Shown: piece after piece, positions 17,808 to 26,166 of the stretch
Numbering within the stretch: position 1 is the stretch's first letter
How the letters are laid out: every line of letters begins with the position of its first letter
Origin: Bryobacterales bacterium
GTDB lineage: Bacteria; Acidobacteriota; Terriglobia; Bryobacterales; Bryobacteraceae
Length of the DNA stretch: 64,000 bases
Direction: 5' to 3'
Assembly: GCA_020847045.1 (NCBI GenBank)
Contig: JADLCT010000059.1
Span: 164,388 to 228,387 of the forward strand
Notes under the pieces: generated by a model
What the model saw: only the letters and a program-made list of their open reading frames with translations
What the model was told of the DNA's origin: nothing
Databases searched by the model: none
Made by a program: the position numbers and the translations under genes

Positions 17808-18745
17808 AACGCAAGCTCCTCTAATGGCGGCGCGAAGCGGTCATCGGAGACGGCGTCATTGGTGGCATCCTCGCGGGTGTGGATGTCTAGGCGAACCCCG
17901 GGGGCTGCGAGAAGCACCTGCGCCGCCAGCTTGTGTGCCGGCGAGAGCGTCTCTTTGCCTCCATCGAAAACTATCAGCCGGCCTGTCCGCGCCGCGTCGT
18001 CCACGACGCGCTCCCAGCGGTGCGGAGCGACCGGGTGGAGGGAAAACAGACTCGCTGAGCGTCCGCCGGCCATCATGCGGGCGGCCAGTTCCGCGCCTGA
18101 GTCGAGCGTGAACGAGAAGCACGCAATGGTGGCATCGCGGCCCTCGGCGAACTGGAAGCAGGACTGGTCGCGGGCCTCCCACAGCAGCGGCAAGTCGGCC
18201 ACGGGGGCGCTGAACAGGCGCTGCGAGAAGGCGAGGATGCGGAAGCCAGGCCGAAGGAGTTGCGCTGCGATAATCCGCTCCAGTTCCACCTTGGCCACAG
18301 GCGCGAACCCATCGGCGCGCACCGTCGAGCAGATCCCGTTGAGTCCTTGAAAGCTCGATTGCGGTCCCTGCAAACCCTGGTCGCAGACAATGGCCGCGAT
18401 CGTGAAGCTGCCGTCCACGGGCGCTCCCTGGGCGCGCACGAACTGCATCGTGTTGGCCAGTTGATCAAGGGCCAGCAACAGGAAATCCAATTGCTTCATG
18501 TACAGCACACAGCGCGCGCCGTTCATCATGAGACCGAATCCAGTTCCGGCGTGCGTCAGTTCACAATTGCCGATGTTGGTAAGTATGCCCGGCAAGTGGC
18601 GCGTCAGGCCGCAGATGCAGCTTCCCTTGTCGATGTTCTCTCCCATTTGCACAAGCGGCGTCTGGGAAGCCATCGCGGCGGAAATGGTCCGGGCCAGCGC
18701 TGCCTGCACCGTGGCCAGATACGTCGCCGTTACCGGCTGAGACAT
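17798..18745 (-). CDS. Thiamine-diphosphate-dependent enzyme, E1 beta-like subunit
   Basis: A 315-residue protein of the transketolase pyrimidine-domain plus transketolase C-terminal type, like the beta subunit of 2-oxoacid dehydrogenase E1. NIGNCELTHAGTGFG carries the catalytic Glu that activates the cofactor, and LLLALDQLANTMQF is the conserved D-Q-x-x-N helix. The ATG at 18745 starts just inside the end of the alpha gene (16 nt overlap); the upstream frame was rejected because it runs through that gene. No lipoyl E2 or E3 partner is in the operon, so it is unlikely to be a classical dehydrogenase complex. A carboligase or 2-oxoacid decarboxylating role in sugar building is inferred. Confidence 0.8.
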   Translation of the reverse strand: MSQPVTATYLATVQAALARTISAAMASQTPLVQMGENIDKGSCICGLTRHLPGILTNIGNCELTHAGTGFGLMMNGARCVLYMKQLDFLLLALDQLANTMQFVRAQGAPVDGSFTIAAIVCDQGLQGPQSSFQGLNGICSTVRADGFAPVAKVELERIIAAQLLRPGFRILAFSQRLFSAPVADLPLLWEARDQSCFQFAEGRDATIACFSFTLDSGAELAARMMAGGRSASLFSLHPVAPHRWERVVDDAARTGRLIVFDGGKETLSPAHKLAAQVLLAAPGVRLDIHTREDATNDAVSDDRFAPPLEELALCR

Positions 18746-19641
18746 GATTCCTCCAGAGGCATGGCGAGCAGGCCTGAAGTCCGCGCCACGAGTGATTCGA
18801 TATAGACAGAAGCTTCGCCGCCCAGCAGGAGCGCCGCACCATAGGCAGGGTCCTCCCAGGATGGCTCGATCACCAAGCCTTCGGAAAGGGAGATACGGCG
18901 CGGATCGGTGGCCCACCCCGGCGTGGCCCCGGCGTGGTTGCAGAAGGTGCGCACGCGGGCCTCGATTACGACCGGACCTGACTGCGCCGCGCCGCGCGCG
19001 CGCGCCAGCGTCTGCCCGTATACCGCCGGGTCATTACCGCTCAGTGGCAGAAACGGGATGTCCAGCGAAGCCGCCAGCGCCGCGGTGCCGACCGGAGAGC
19101 GGCGCTCGGCGATCCGCGAGGCAAGCGAGTGATCATTGTTCTCTATGAGCACGGCCAGCGGCAGTTGGTGGGAACGGGCAAAGAGCAGCGTCTCGTAAAA
19201 CACCCCCTCTTCCATCGCCCCATCGCCGGTCAGCGCGAATACCACCGCGCCCGTGCCCCGCAGCTTGTGCGCGAACGCAAGACCGCCAGCCACCGGCAGG
19301 TTGTTGCCCAAAATCGAGGAGGCATACACGATGCCGCGTGAAGGCTGCGTGAGATTCATGGAGCCCAACCGGCCGCCGCATGCCCCCGCCGGATCCAGCA
19401 GGTACTCCCTGTACACCGGTTCAAACGCACGCGCACGAGCAAACTGATAGGCCATGTTACGGTGCGTCAGGGCGAGTTGGTCGGCAGGCGCCAGCACCTC
19501 GCTCAGGGCCACGGCTAGTGATTCGTGGCCGAAGGCGGCATGTATGGGAATGCGGAAGCGGCCGCGCTTCATCTCCTCGTTGATCAGATGCTGCCAGAGC
19601 CGCAACTCCAGCACCCGGCGGGCCAGTTCGCGCGGGTTCAT
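18730..19641 (-). CDS. Thiamine-diphosphate-dependent enzyme, E1 alpha-like subunit
   Basis: A 303-residue protein matching the E1 alpha subunit of pyruvate/acetoin dehydrogenases. The thiamine-diphosphate/Mg motif is GDGAMEEGVFYE followed after about 25 residues by ENN. The H-R-N-M (in place of R-x-H) segment and GSMNLT are in the expected order. It is shorter than most E1 alphas (about 320-360). It overlaps the epimerase gene upstream by 4 nt (ATGA) and the beta gene downstream by 16 nt, so the two subunits are made together. Its place among nucleotide-sugar genes suggests that it transfers or removes a two-carbon unit on a sugar intermediate. That is inference. Confidence 0.82.
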   Translation of the reverse strand: MNPRELARRVLELRLWQHLINEEMKRGRFRIPIHAAFGHESLAVALSEVLAPADQLALTHRNMAYQFARARAFEPVYREYLLDPAGACGGRLGSMNLTQPSRGIVYASSILGNNLPVAGGLAFAHKLRGTGAVVFALTGDGAMEEGVFYETLLFARSHQLPLAVLIENNDHSLASRIAERRSPVGTAALAASLDIPFLPLSGNDPAVYGQTLARARGAAQSGPVVIEARVRTFCNHAGATPGWATDPRRISLSEGLVIEPSWEDPAYGAALLLGGEASVYIESLVARTSGLLAMPLEESCLSR

Positions 19642-20522
19642 ATGGCCACCGCCTGCCGCAGTGTGGCCAGTCCGCGGGGCAGGTCAACTTCCGGTTTCCA
19701 GTCCAGTTCGGCGCGCGCCTTGGCGTTGTCGGGATTCCGCACGCTCACGGCCTGCGGCTGGCCCTCGATCACTCGTGGCCTCCTCCCGCAGAGCCGCATG
19801 CTTTCCTCAATCACTTCTCCCAGCGTGATCAGCCGGCCGCCGGAGAGGTTGAACACGGCAAAGCCTGTTTTCTCCAGCGCCGCCGCCGCAACAATGCCCG
19901 AGCATATGTCCTCGACATGGATGAAACGGCGCGCCGTCGAGAGCGATCCTTTCACCTCCACCACATCCTTGTGCAGCACCGCGTCATGCAGCATCTCCAC
20001 GGCCGACCAGTTGGCCGGCCGGGGGCCGTACACGATGCCGAACCGGAGCACGGTGACCGCAGAAAAATCCCCGCGCCTTGCCGCGCCGGCCAGCAGGCGC
20101 TCGCCGGCAAGCTTGGTGAGGGCGTATTCACTCACCAGCCGCGTTGCATCCAGCGGCGCGTCCTCGCGCTGCACCTCGCTGTTGGCCACCTCGCCATACA
20201 CCCACTCGCTTGACGCAAAGAGGAACCTCCGCACTCCACGACGGCGAGCGGCGTCGAGCAGGTTGAGAGTGCCACCGACATTCACATCGAAGGCTTCGCG
20301 CGGATTTTGCCGGCAATCGCTGTCGCGCGAGACGGCCGCCAAGTGGATGAGCGTTCCTCCCTCGGGCAACAGATCCGCCACGGCCGAATCGCGGATGTCG
20401 GCGCGCTGAGTGCGCTTGTGACGCGCCGTCGTGTCGATGCCCGTCCAGGCCTCGCCACGGGCATCCAGTACGGCGGCAAGGCGGCTCCCAATGAAACTCT
20501 CGGAACCAGTGATGGTGATCAT
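19638..20522 (-). CDS. NAD-dependent epimerase/dehydratase (extended SDR)
   Basis: A 294-residue extended SDR. The cofactor loop is ITGSESFIGS, a variant of G-x-x-G-x-x-G with Ser/Glu replacing the first glycine step, and the catalytic Tyr-Lys pair is in SEYALTK, with Ser in FASSEWVYG. RFGIVYGPR and RRFIHVEDI are typical of UDP/GDP-sugar epimerases and dehydratases. It lies between the CmcI-like methyltransferase and the E1 alpha gene with 4-nt overlaps on both sides. The sugar substrate is unknown. Confidence 0.85.
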   Translation of the reverse strand: MITITGSESFIGSRLAAVLDARGEAWTGIDTTARHKRTQRADIRDSAVADLLPEGGTLIHLAAVSRDSDCRQNPREAFDVNVGGTLNLLDAARRRGVRRFLFASSEWVYGEVANSEVQREDAPLDATRLVSEYALTKLAGERLLAGAARRGDFSAVTVLRFGIVYGPRPANWSAVEMLHDAVLHKDVVEVKGSLSTARRFIHVEDICSGIVAAAALEKTGFAVFNLSGGRLITLGEVIEESMRLCGRRPRVIEGQPQAVSVRNPDNAKARAELDWKPEVDLPRGLATLRQAVAI

Positions 20523-21337
20523 CGATTGGCAACCTCCCCGGGGTACGGCTGGTGCTCAGCCATCAGCGGCGCGCTCCATTCGTCCCGGCGCTTCTTTCGG
20601 AGAAACCCATGCGGACAGCAGGTGACATGCAGGCGCGTGTAGTGCGGGTCGTCTTCATACTCCGGATGAGCGGCAAGAAACCGCTCGATCGCTTCCAGCG
20701 GATGGCTCAGCCGCCATTCCTTTTGACCGCGCGGGATGTCCCACACGTCGGCCTGCGCCCCGTCCATTACAACCAGATAACTGCCCGGCGTGACCAGTTG
20801 TTCATACAGCCGCAGTTCGGCCAGCACATGTTCGGTGTTGTGGTTGGAATCCAGCGTCACCAGCACGCAGCCCGAGCCGGCCACGCGGCGGCGCACACCC
20901 TCAAAGGTCTCGGCAGCCGTCGAGCTTCCCTCCAACAACTCGATGCGGTGAGCCAGAGGATGCGCCTCGATCGTGGCCCGATTGTGCTTGCGGATGTCCA
21001 CATCGATGCCGAGGACGCGGCCCTTGCCTGCCAATTCACACAATGACGCGTAGAGAATCGCCGAGCCGCCATGAGCCACGCCGCACTCCACAATCCAGTC
21101 CGGCCGCAGCCGCCACAACAGCTCCTGCATGAGCACGATGTCGCTGGGGAACTGAATGACCGGCACGCCCAGCCAAGTCGGTTCGTACATTAACCTGTAC
21201 TGGGCGCCCAGTTTTACCCACATGCTCGCCACGGCGCGCATGCCTTCGGGCGAGTAGAGATCAACTGTGCGGTGCGAGCCCGCGGTCTCAATAGTGAGAC
21301 GAGTGGATGCGTCGGTGGTTAGAGTACGGTCATACAT
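20519..21337 (-). CDS. CmcI-like (cephalosporin hydroxylase family) methyltransferase
   Basis: A 272-residue protein of the CmcI/rhamnosyl O-methyltransferase family, SAM-dependent and metal-assisted. VECGVAHGGSAILYAS is the SAM loop, GIDVDIRKHN follows the second strand, and LDSNHNTEHVLAEL contains the D-x-x-H metal-binding pattern. Members near sugar genes O-methylate sugar hydroxyls. A 33-nt gap separates it from the C-methyltransferase, the largest gap within this operon. A purine-rich GGAGGTC lies about 8 nt before the ATG. Confidence 0.85.
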   Translation of the reverse strand: MYDRTLTTDASTRLTIETAGSHRTVDLYSPEGMRAVASMWVKLGAQYRLMYEPTWLGVPVIQFPSDIVLMQELLWRLRPDWIVECGVAHGGSAILYASLCELAGKGRVLGIDVDIRKHNRATIEAHPLAHRIELLEGSSTAAETFEGVRRRVAGSGCVLVTLDSNHNTEHVLAELRLYEQLVTPGSYLVVMDGAQADVWDIPRGQKEWRLSHPLEAIERFLAAHPEYEDDPHYTRLHVTCCPHGFLRKKRRDEWSAPLMAEHQPYPGEVANR

Positions 21338-21370
21338 AAGGGAGACCTCCGGTTATTGGAGGGCGCCAGG

Positions 21371-22639
21371 TCATATCGGACGCACCTCGGGTACGGGAAT
21401 CAGGAAACGGCCGCCACGAGCGCGGTAGCCGGCCAACTGAAGCTGAATCTCATCGGCAAAATTCCAAGCCAGCAAGAGGAGAGTGTCGGGTTGGTCGGAG
21501 TGGATGCGCTCAGGAGCCACGATCGGGATGTGCGTGCCCGGAGTGAGGCGTCCCTGCTTGAGCTCGTTGCGGTCGGCGATCCACATCAGATCCGAGGGGC
21601 CCAGTCCGCACCAGGCGGCCAGTGTCGAGGCTTTGGCCGGAGCTCCGTATCCGGCCACGCGTTTGCCCTCCGCACGGAGGCCGTCCAGAGCGGTGCGTAG
21701 ATCGCGACGAATGGAACACGCGCGGCGGGCTAGCTCGTCATACACACTGCGCTCATGCAGGCCAGCCGCGCGCTCTGCCTCCAACTGCGCGGCCACGCGC
21801 GGGCCCGGCCTGCGGGCCCCGCTGTGCTGTACCCACACCCGCAACTGGCCGTGGTGGATGGGCAGGCGTTCGCAGTCGAAGATCTCCAGGCCGTGTGCGG
21901 CAAACAACTCCATCATCGGCCCGAGTCTCCAAAAGTGGCAGTGTTCGTGATAGATCGTGTCAAAGGCGCACTGCTCGATCAGGTCCAGCAGATAATGCGC
22001 TTCGATCACAAACACACCGCCGGTCGCAAGCAACAGGGCAACTCCTTCCAGGTAGGAGTGCAGATCCGGGATGTGGGGGAAGGAGTTGGTGGCCGTGATG
22101 ACTCGCACCGGGCCGTGGCGCTCCAGCAGGCGCCTTGCCGTGTCGCGGTGGAAGTAATCCACCTCGACGTCGATGCCCTTGGCGCGTGACCGTGGAGCGA
22201 GGTTTTCGGCGGGGTCGACTCCACGGGCGCGGAAACCATGGCCCCGCATAAAAGTGGCGAGAGTGCCGTCGTTGCACCCAATGTCAAGAGAAGCGGCTCC
22301 CATGTGGGCCGGCACACGCGCGGCGATAGCCGCCGCAAGAGAACCCAGGTGCGCCGTGAGGGTCGAGGAGGCCGAACTGACGTAGAGATAGTGTCCGTAG
22401 AGCAGTTCAGGTGGAACACGGTCAGCCAACTGCACGTGGGTACAGTGCGGGCAGCGCGCCAGCCGCAGCGGAAAGAGCGGCTCGCGATCACGATCGGCGG
22501 CCATGGGCAGGTTGTTGGCGAGGCCGGTCAGCCCGAGATCAAGAACCACTTCAAGGTCTACTCGCCCGCACAGCAGGCAACTGCCGCTCGACAGCAGTTC
22601 CACGGGCGAGGGGGTGATCGTATCGAGGGGGGGGGTCAT
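21371..22639 (-). CDS. Sugar C-methyltransferase (zinc-binding N-terminus, NovU/TylC3-like)
   Basis: A 422-residue three-part protein. The N-terminal zinc-binding module has CLLCGR and CPHCTHVQL (two C-x2-C), the central SAM-binding domain has LDIGCNDGTLATF, and the C-terminal domain contains RVAGYGAPAKASTL. This architecture is that of C-methyltransferases acting on NDP-4-keto-6-deoxy sugars, with the His-rich segment YHEHCHFW in the active-site region. It points to a branched, C-methylated sugar as pathway product. The ATG at 22639 overlaps the upstream epimerase by 4 nt; the frame extends upstream only inside that gene. Confidence 0.88.
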   Translation of the reverse strand: MTPPLDTITPSPVELLSSGSCLLCGRVDLEVVLDLGLTGLANNLPMAADRDREPLFPLRLARCPHCTHVQLADRVPPELLYGHYLYVSSASSTLTAHLGSLAAAIAARVPAHMGAASLDIGCNDGTLATFMRGHGFRARGVDPAENLAPRSRAKGIDVEVDYFHRDTARRLLERHGPVRVITATNSFPHIPDLHSYLEGVALLLATGGVFVIEAHYLLDLIEQCAFDTIYHEHCHFWRLGPMMELFAAHGLEIFDCERLPIHHGQLRVWVQHSGARRPGPRVAAQLEAERAAGLHERSVYDELARRACSIRRDLRTALDGLRAEGKRVAGYGAPAKASTLAAWCGLGPSDLMWIADRNELKQGRLTPGTHIPIVAPERIHSDQPDTLLLLAWNFADEIQLQLAGYRARGGRFLIPVPEVRPI

Positions 22640-23550
22640 GAGGACTGCTCCTTCCACCAGGCTATGGCCTGCTTTATTCCAGTGTTCAGATCCAGACGTG
22701 GTATCCAGCCCAGCCACTCGCGGGCCCTGCGGTTCATTCCCGAGCTGCGGGCGAGGGTCTCGCCTCCGGGCGGCGCCGGGCCGGACTCCTCCCATCGAGG
22801 CTCAACCCCGGCGCAGTCAAAAATAAGGGCGGCTAAGCTGGCCACGTTCGTTGTACGGCCCGAAGAGAGGTTGATGATGGCCAGGTTCGGCAGCGGGACC
22901 CAGGCCGCTCGCGCCATAGCATCCACGGCGTCGGCGACAGCAAGAAAGTCGCGTTCCTCGTTCGGGGACTGCAACGTGAGCGAGACTCGCCGCAGTGCGG
23001 CACGGATGGCCGAAGGCACCAGCCGGGTGGGGGCCTCAAACGGACCGTAAGGAGTGAATAGCCGCAGCCAGACGCATTCGATTCCCAGTTGCTCAGCACG
23101 TTGGACGGCCATATGGCAGGCCTTCACCTTGGCCCTACCCAGGGCGGTTTCCGGCCGGCACGGGGAATCTTCTTCAAAGCCGGCGCCAGATCCGTACTCA
23201 GCTGCGGAACCGGTGGTGATGAGCCGTCGAGGACGCCACTGGTCACAAGCGTCCAGCACGCCGCTCATGCCCTGCGTGATGGCTTGCTCATGATCCTCCG
23301 GTGAGGCCTCCCTGTTCCAGGTGGTCGAGGCGAGATGGTAGATCGTCTCTGGCTGGAATCGGGCGAGTATTGCTCCTAAAGCGGCTGAATCTCTGACATC
23401 AGCCGCGGCCAGGGCTGTTTTGAGGCCGGACAACCGATCCTCGGAGCCGCCCGGACGTAGGATGGCGCACACCTCGTGGCCTTCCCGAAGCAGACCACGC
23501 ACCAGATTGGCGCCAATGAATCCTCCCGCTCCTGTTACGGCAATCCGCAC
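22636..23550 (-). CDS. NAD-dependent epimerase/dehydratase lacking the catalytic tyrosine
   Basis: A 304-residue extended SDR with a perfect cofactor loop TGAGGFIG, and LRLFTPYGP and RDFLAVADAVDAM in the usual places. The normal Y-x-x-x-K active-site motif reads LGRAK (in PETALGRAKVKA): the lysine is kept but tyrosine is replaced by leucine. The upstream Ser/Thr is present in TTGSAAEYG. It may be catalytically altered, may use another residue, or may act as a partner of one of the two intact epimerases in the operon. It sits 3 bp from the kinase gene and overlaps the C-methyltransferase by 4 nt. Confidence 0.82.
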   Translation of the reverse strand: MRIAVTGAGGFIGANLVRGLLREGHEVCAILRPGGSEDRLSGLKTALAAADVRDSAALGAILARFQPETIYHLASTTWNREASPEDHEQAITQGMSGVLDACDQWRPRRLITTGSAAEYGSGAGFEEDSPCRPETALGRAKVKACHMAVQRAEQLGIECVWLRLFTPYGPFEAPTRLVPSAIRAALRRVSLTLQSPNEERDFLAVADAVDAMARAAWVPLPNLAIINLSSGRTTNVASLAALIFDCAGVEPRWEESGPAPPGGETLARSSGMNRRAREWLGWIPRLDLNTGIKQAIAWWKEQSS

Positions 23551-23553
23551 TGG

Positions 23554-24636
23554 TTACTCCACATGAGGCATCAACACGCGCGAACCCTGGGGCTCGCCCC
23601 GGATGCTCAGCTCTTTCAGTTCGCCCAGGGCGGCGCGCACGGCCGGATGCCGCTCCGGCGGCGCGGCGAACAGAAAGAAGCCGCCTCCGCCAGCGCCGCA
23701 CAACTTGCCGCCCCAGGCTCCGGCCGATAGCGCGCGTTCGTACCAGCCGTCGATGCGCCTGTTGGAGATTGTCGAGGCCAACCGCCTCTTCCGCCGCCAT
23801 CCCTCATCGAGCGCCCGCCCGAACGTCTCGGGATGAAAGTTTCCGGCCAGCGCCTCCTGCATCTCCCAGGCCTGCCGCTTTAGCGATGACAACTCTTCGC
23901 GGTGCGCATCAATGTTGGCCCTTTGCTCGGCCAGCACGTCCGGAGCTTGACGGCCGATGCCCGTCCAGAACAGCAACAGGTGATCGAACAACTGCCGCCG
24001 CACGCCGGGCGCAAAGCGCTGCGCTTCCACACTCACGCCGCCGCCAGGAAGAAACCGGTACAGGTTGAACCCGCCGAAGGCCGCAGCATACTGGTCCTGT
24101 TTGCCGATGGGCCTGCGCAGAGACTCAATCTCAATGTGCGCTGCCTCTTCTGCCAGTTGCGAAGCTGCGACCGTTTCGCCCCGCCATACATGCAGCGCAT
24201 GCAGCAACCCCACGCAATACGCGCTCGATGAGCCCAGACCGCTGGATGCCGGAATATCGGCCACCGTACTCATGTAGATAGGCGGCTCCATGGCCAGGAA
24301 CCGGAAACAGGCCCTGGCGATGTCGTTCCGGATCTCATCCACAGTTTCCACCTGCTCGGTTTCGGAGTAATTCAACCGGATCGGCGCGCCGAACAGCGCA
24401 TCGTGCCGCTTCAACGTGACATAGACGTACTTGTCTATAGCCGTGCTCAGCACGGCGCCTTCTCCCTGCTCATAGAACCCAGGAAAGTCCGTTCCGCCTC
24501 CGGCGAAACTTACGCGCAACGGCGTGCGGGTGACCACCAGCCCGCAGTGCAACCGTGACGGCGTCCTGCCGCCCATCGCGCCTGCCAGGCGGGCAAGTGA
24601 TTGTGCCTCCAGGGCCAGTGAAGCCGTGTCAACCAT
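23554..24636 (-). CDS. hddA: GHMP sugar kinase, D-glycero-D-manno-heptose 7-phosphate kinase-like (HddA type)
   Basis: A 360-residue GHMP kinase. Motif 1 is TPLRVSFAGGGTDFPGFYE, the form seen in HddA and fucokinase-like enzymes; motif 2 is SSGLGSSSAYCVG (ATP loop); motif 3 is GGKLCGAGGGGFFLF. HddA phosphorylates D-glycero-D-manno-heptose 7-phosphate at C1 in GDP-heptose synthesis, which fits the fused nucleotidyltransferase/phosphatase three genes upstream. The start at 24636 is chosen because it gives MVDTASL with an 8-nt overlap; an ATG at 24672 would run further into the previous gene. Fucose-type kinases are the alternative. Confidence 0.82.
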   Translation of the reverse strand: MVDTASLALEAQSLARLAGAMGGRTPSRLHCGLVVTRTPLRVSFAGGGTDFPGFYEQGEGAVLSTAIDKYVYVTLKRHDALFGAPIRLNYSETEQVETVDEIRNDIARACFRFLAMEPPIYMSTVADIPASSGLGSSSAYCVGLLHALHVWRGETVAASQLAEEAAHIEIESLRRPIGKQDQYAAAFGGFNLYRFLPGGGVSVEAQRFAPGVRRQLFDHLLLFWTGIGRQAPDVLAEQRANIDAHREELSSLKRQAWEMQEALAGNFHPETFGRALDEGWRRKRRLASTISNRRIDGWYERALSAGAWGGKLCGAGGGGFFLFAAPPERHPAVRAALGELKELSIRGEPQGSRVLMPHVE

Positions 24637-25078
24637 GGCGCAGCGACCAGTCATAGGGAATCGACGGATCAAACGGCGGCACCCGCTTCATCTCTTCCGG
24701 CTCGTGAGCAATCGTGGCGCAGTTGGCCAGAATCACCATCTTGTCGCCGTAGGCCTTGTAACCATTGGCGATGCCGGGCGGAATCCGCACCAATACATAG
24801 TGGTCCTCGCCCAGGAAGATCTCCTGCAACTCGCCCCGTGTCGGCGAATCCTCGCGCAAGTCGTACAGCACCAGCTTGGCCCGCCCCGAGATCACCGCGT
24901 TGTTCACCGTCATCCTGGTGTGGATGTGCCAGGCCTTTACCGTTCCGGGCCAGGAGCATGAGAAGTAGATCTCGCCGAATTGCTCAAAGTGCGGGTCCGT
25001 GGCCTTCATCATGTGCATGATCTTGCCGCGCTCATCCACGATCTGGCGCAACGGAACAATCTTGACCCCGTCAATCAC
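24629..25078 (-). CDS. RmlC-like cupin sugar 3,5-epimerase
   Basis: About 149 residues of the dTDP-4-dehydrorhamnose 3,5-epimerase-related cupin family: KAWHIHTRM supplies the active-site His, RIPPGIANGYKA is the family's conserved turn, and the chain ends PYDW. It is shorter than RmlC (about 180), like small epimerases used on GDP-4-keto-heptose (the DmhB/MlghB class). No ATG is suitable; the GTG at 25078 overlaps the upstream stop as GTGA and starts V-I-D-G-V-K-I. Epimerisation of a 4-keto sugar intermediate is the expected reaction. Confidence 0.82.
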   Translation of the reverse strand: MIDGVKIVPLRQIVDERGKIMHMMKATDPHFEQFGEIYFSCSWPGTVKAWHIHTRMTVNNAVISGRAKLVLYDLREDSPTRGELQEIFLGEDHYVLVRIPPGIANGYKAYGDKMVILANCATIAHEPEEMKRVPPFDPSIPYDWSLRHG

Positions 25079-26166
25079 GCCATCACCTCCCCGGTTTCGG
25101 CCGGCCGCGTGGATCGCGCCGCCCGGCAGCCGGCCGTCCAGCGCAGATCCTCGCCGAGCGCACCCTCGCCCAACAGCTTGTTCAACCAGTGCAACCTCGT
25201 GAAGCGCGCCTCGGCAAACTGCTCGCGCCGCAACCGCAGAGCCTGGAGCTCCTCCACCAGCCGCGCCGCCCCTTCCTGCGGCGTCCATCTTGCCTGAAAC
25301 CCCGGCAGCCGCGCCCGGATCTTGGAGAAGGAGGTGCGGTAGGTGCGTTGATCGGCCTCGGGCTGCGCCAGCACGTCCAGCCGCGCTCCGGAAGACTCGG
25401 CGACGGATCGCGCCAGAGCGCCAATCTGGACATTCACAAAGCCTGCGCCCACGTTGAAGGCCTCGTTATGGACCGCCTCGCGGGGCGCCTCCAACGCCGC
25501 GCGGAAAGCCGCGCACACATCTTCCACATGCACCACGGGCCGCCACGGCTTACCGTCGCTGAACACGCGCACTGCGCCTCCGGCCACGGCCGAGCCCGCC
25601 AGCGAGTTCAACACCGTGTCGAAGCGCATTCTGGGCGACAGTCCGTAGACGGTGCCATTGCGCAGGTACACCGGCGAAAAGCGCTCCGTGGCCAGCGGCG
25701 ACAACGCCCGTTCGGCATCCACCTTCGACCGCGCATACTGTGTGCGCGGATCCAGCGGCGCGGTCTCCTCGACGGCGTGCGTGGGATCTCCTACCGCACC
25801 GTACATAATGCAGGAGCTTGAGAACAGGAAGCGCTCCACGCCAGCCTCGCGCGCCATGGCGGCCAACCGCACCGTGGCGCCGCCGTTAATTTCGCGTGTC
25901 CAACGCTCGTTCAGATTTCCAATGGGATCATTGCTGAGGGCAGCTAGGTGAATCACCGCGTCAAAGCCCTCCAGATCCCGCGGCGTCAACCCGTCGCGCA
26001 GATCCACGCGCGGCCCGCCCAGGGCTGCGCGCGCCGGCGTCAGCAGGCAGGGCTCGAAGAACCCGGTATCGGCGCCATGCACCTCATAGCCGGCCTCGAG
26101 AAAGTAGGGGACCATCACCGAGCCGATGTAGCCGAGATGTCCGGTAATCAGGATGCGTTTTGCCAT
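25075..26166 (-). CDS. NAD-dependent epimerase/dehydratase (extended SDR)
   Basis: A 363-residue extended SDR. ITGHLGYIGS is the cofactor loop, FSSSCIMYG contains the catalytic Ser, and QYARSK gives Tyr and Lys. The C-terminal half has RNGTVYGLSPRMRFD and RPVVHVEDVC. Similar proteins occur in surface polysaccharide loci as nucleotide-sugar 4-epimerases or 4,6-dehydratases. In this operon it is the best candidate for the enzyme that makes the 4-keto intermediate from an NDP-heptose (inference). ATG at 26166 overlaps the fused gene upstream by 19 nt. Confidence 0.87.
   Translation of the reverse strand: MAKRILITGHLGYIGSVMVPYFLEAGYEVHGADTGFFEPCLLTPARAALGGPRVDLRDGLTPRDLEGFDAVIHLAALSNDPIGNLNERWTREINGGATVRLAAMAREAGVERFLFSSSCIMYGAVGDPTHAVEETAPLDPRTQYARSKVDAERALSPLATERFSPVYLRNGTVYGLSPRMRFDTVLNSLAGSAVAGGAVRVFSDGKPWRPVVHVEDVCAAFRAALEAPREAVHNEAFNVGAGFVNVQIGALARSVAESSGARLDVLAQPEADQRTYRTSFSKIRARLPGFQARWTPQEGAARLVEELQALRLRREQFAEARFTRLHWLNKLLGEGALGEDLRWTAGCRAARSTRPAETGEVMA

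Noticed and set aside
17798..19641. Idea that the two thiamine-diphosphate subunits are a split transketolase making sedoheptulose 7-phosphate
   Set aside because: Attractive for a heptose pathway, but motif order and spacing fit E1 alpha/beta rather than transketolase halves.
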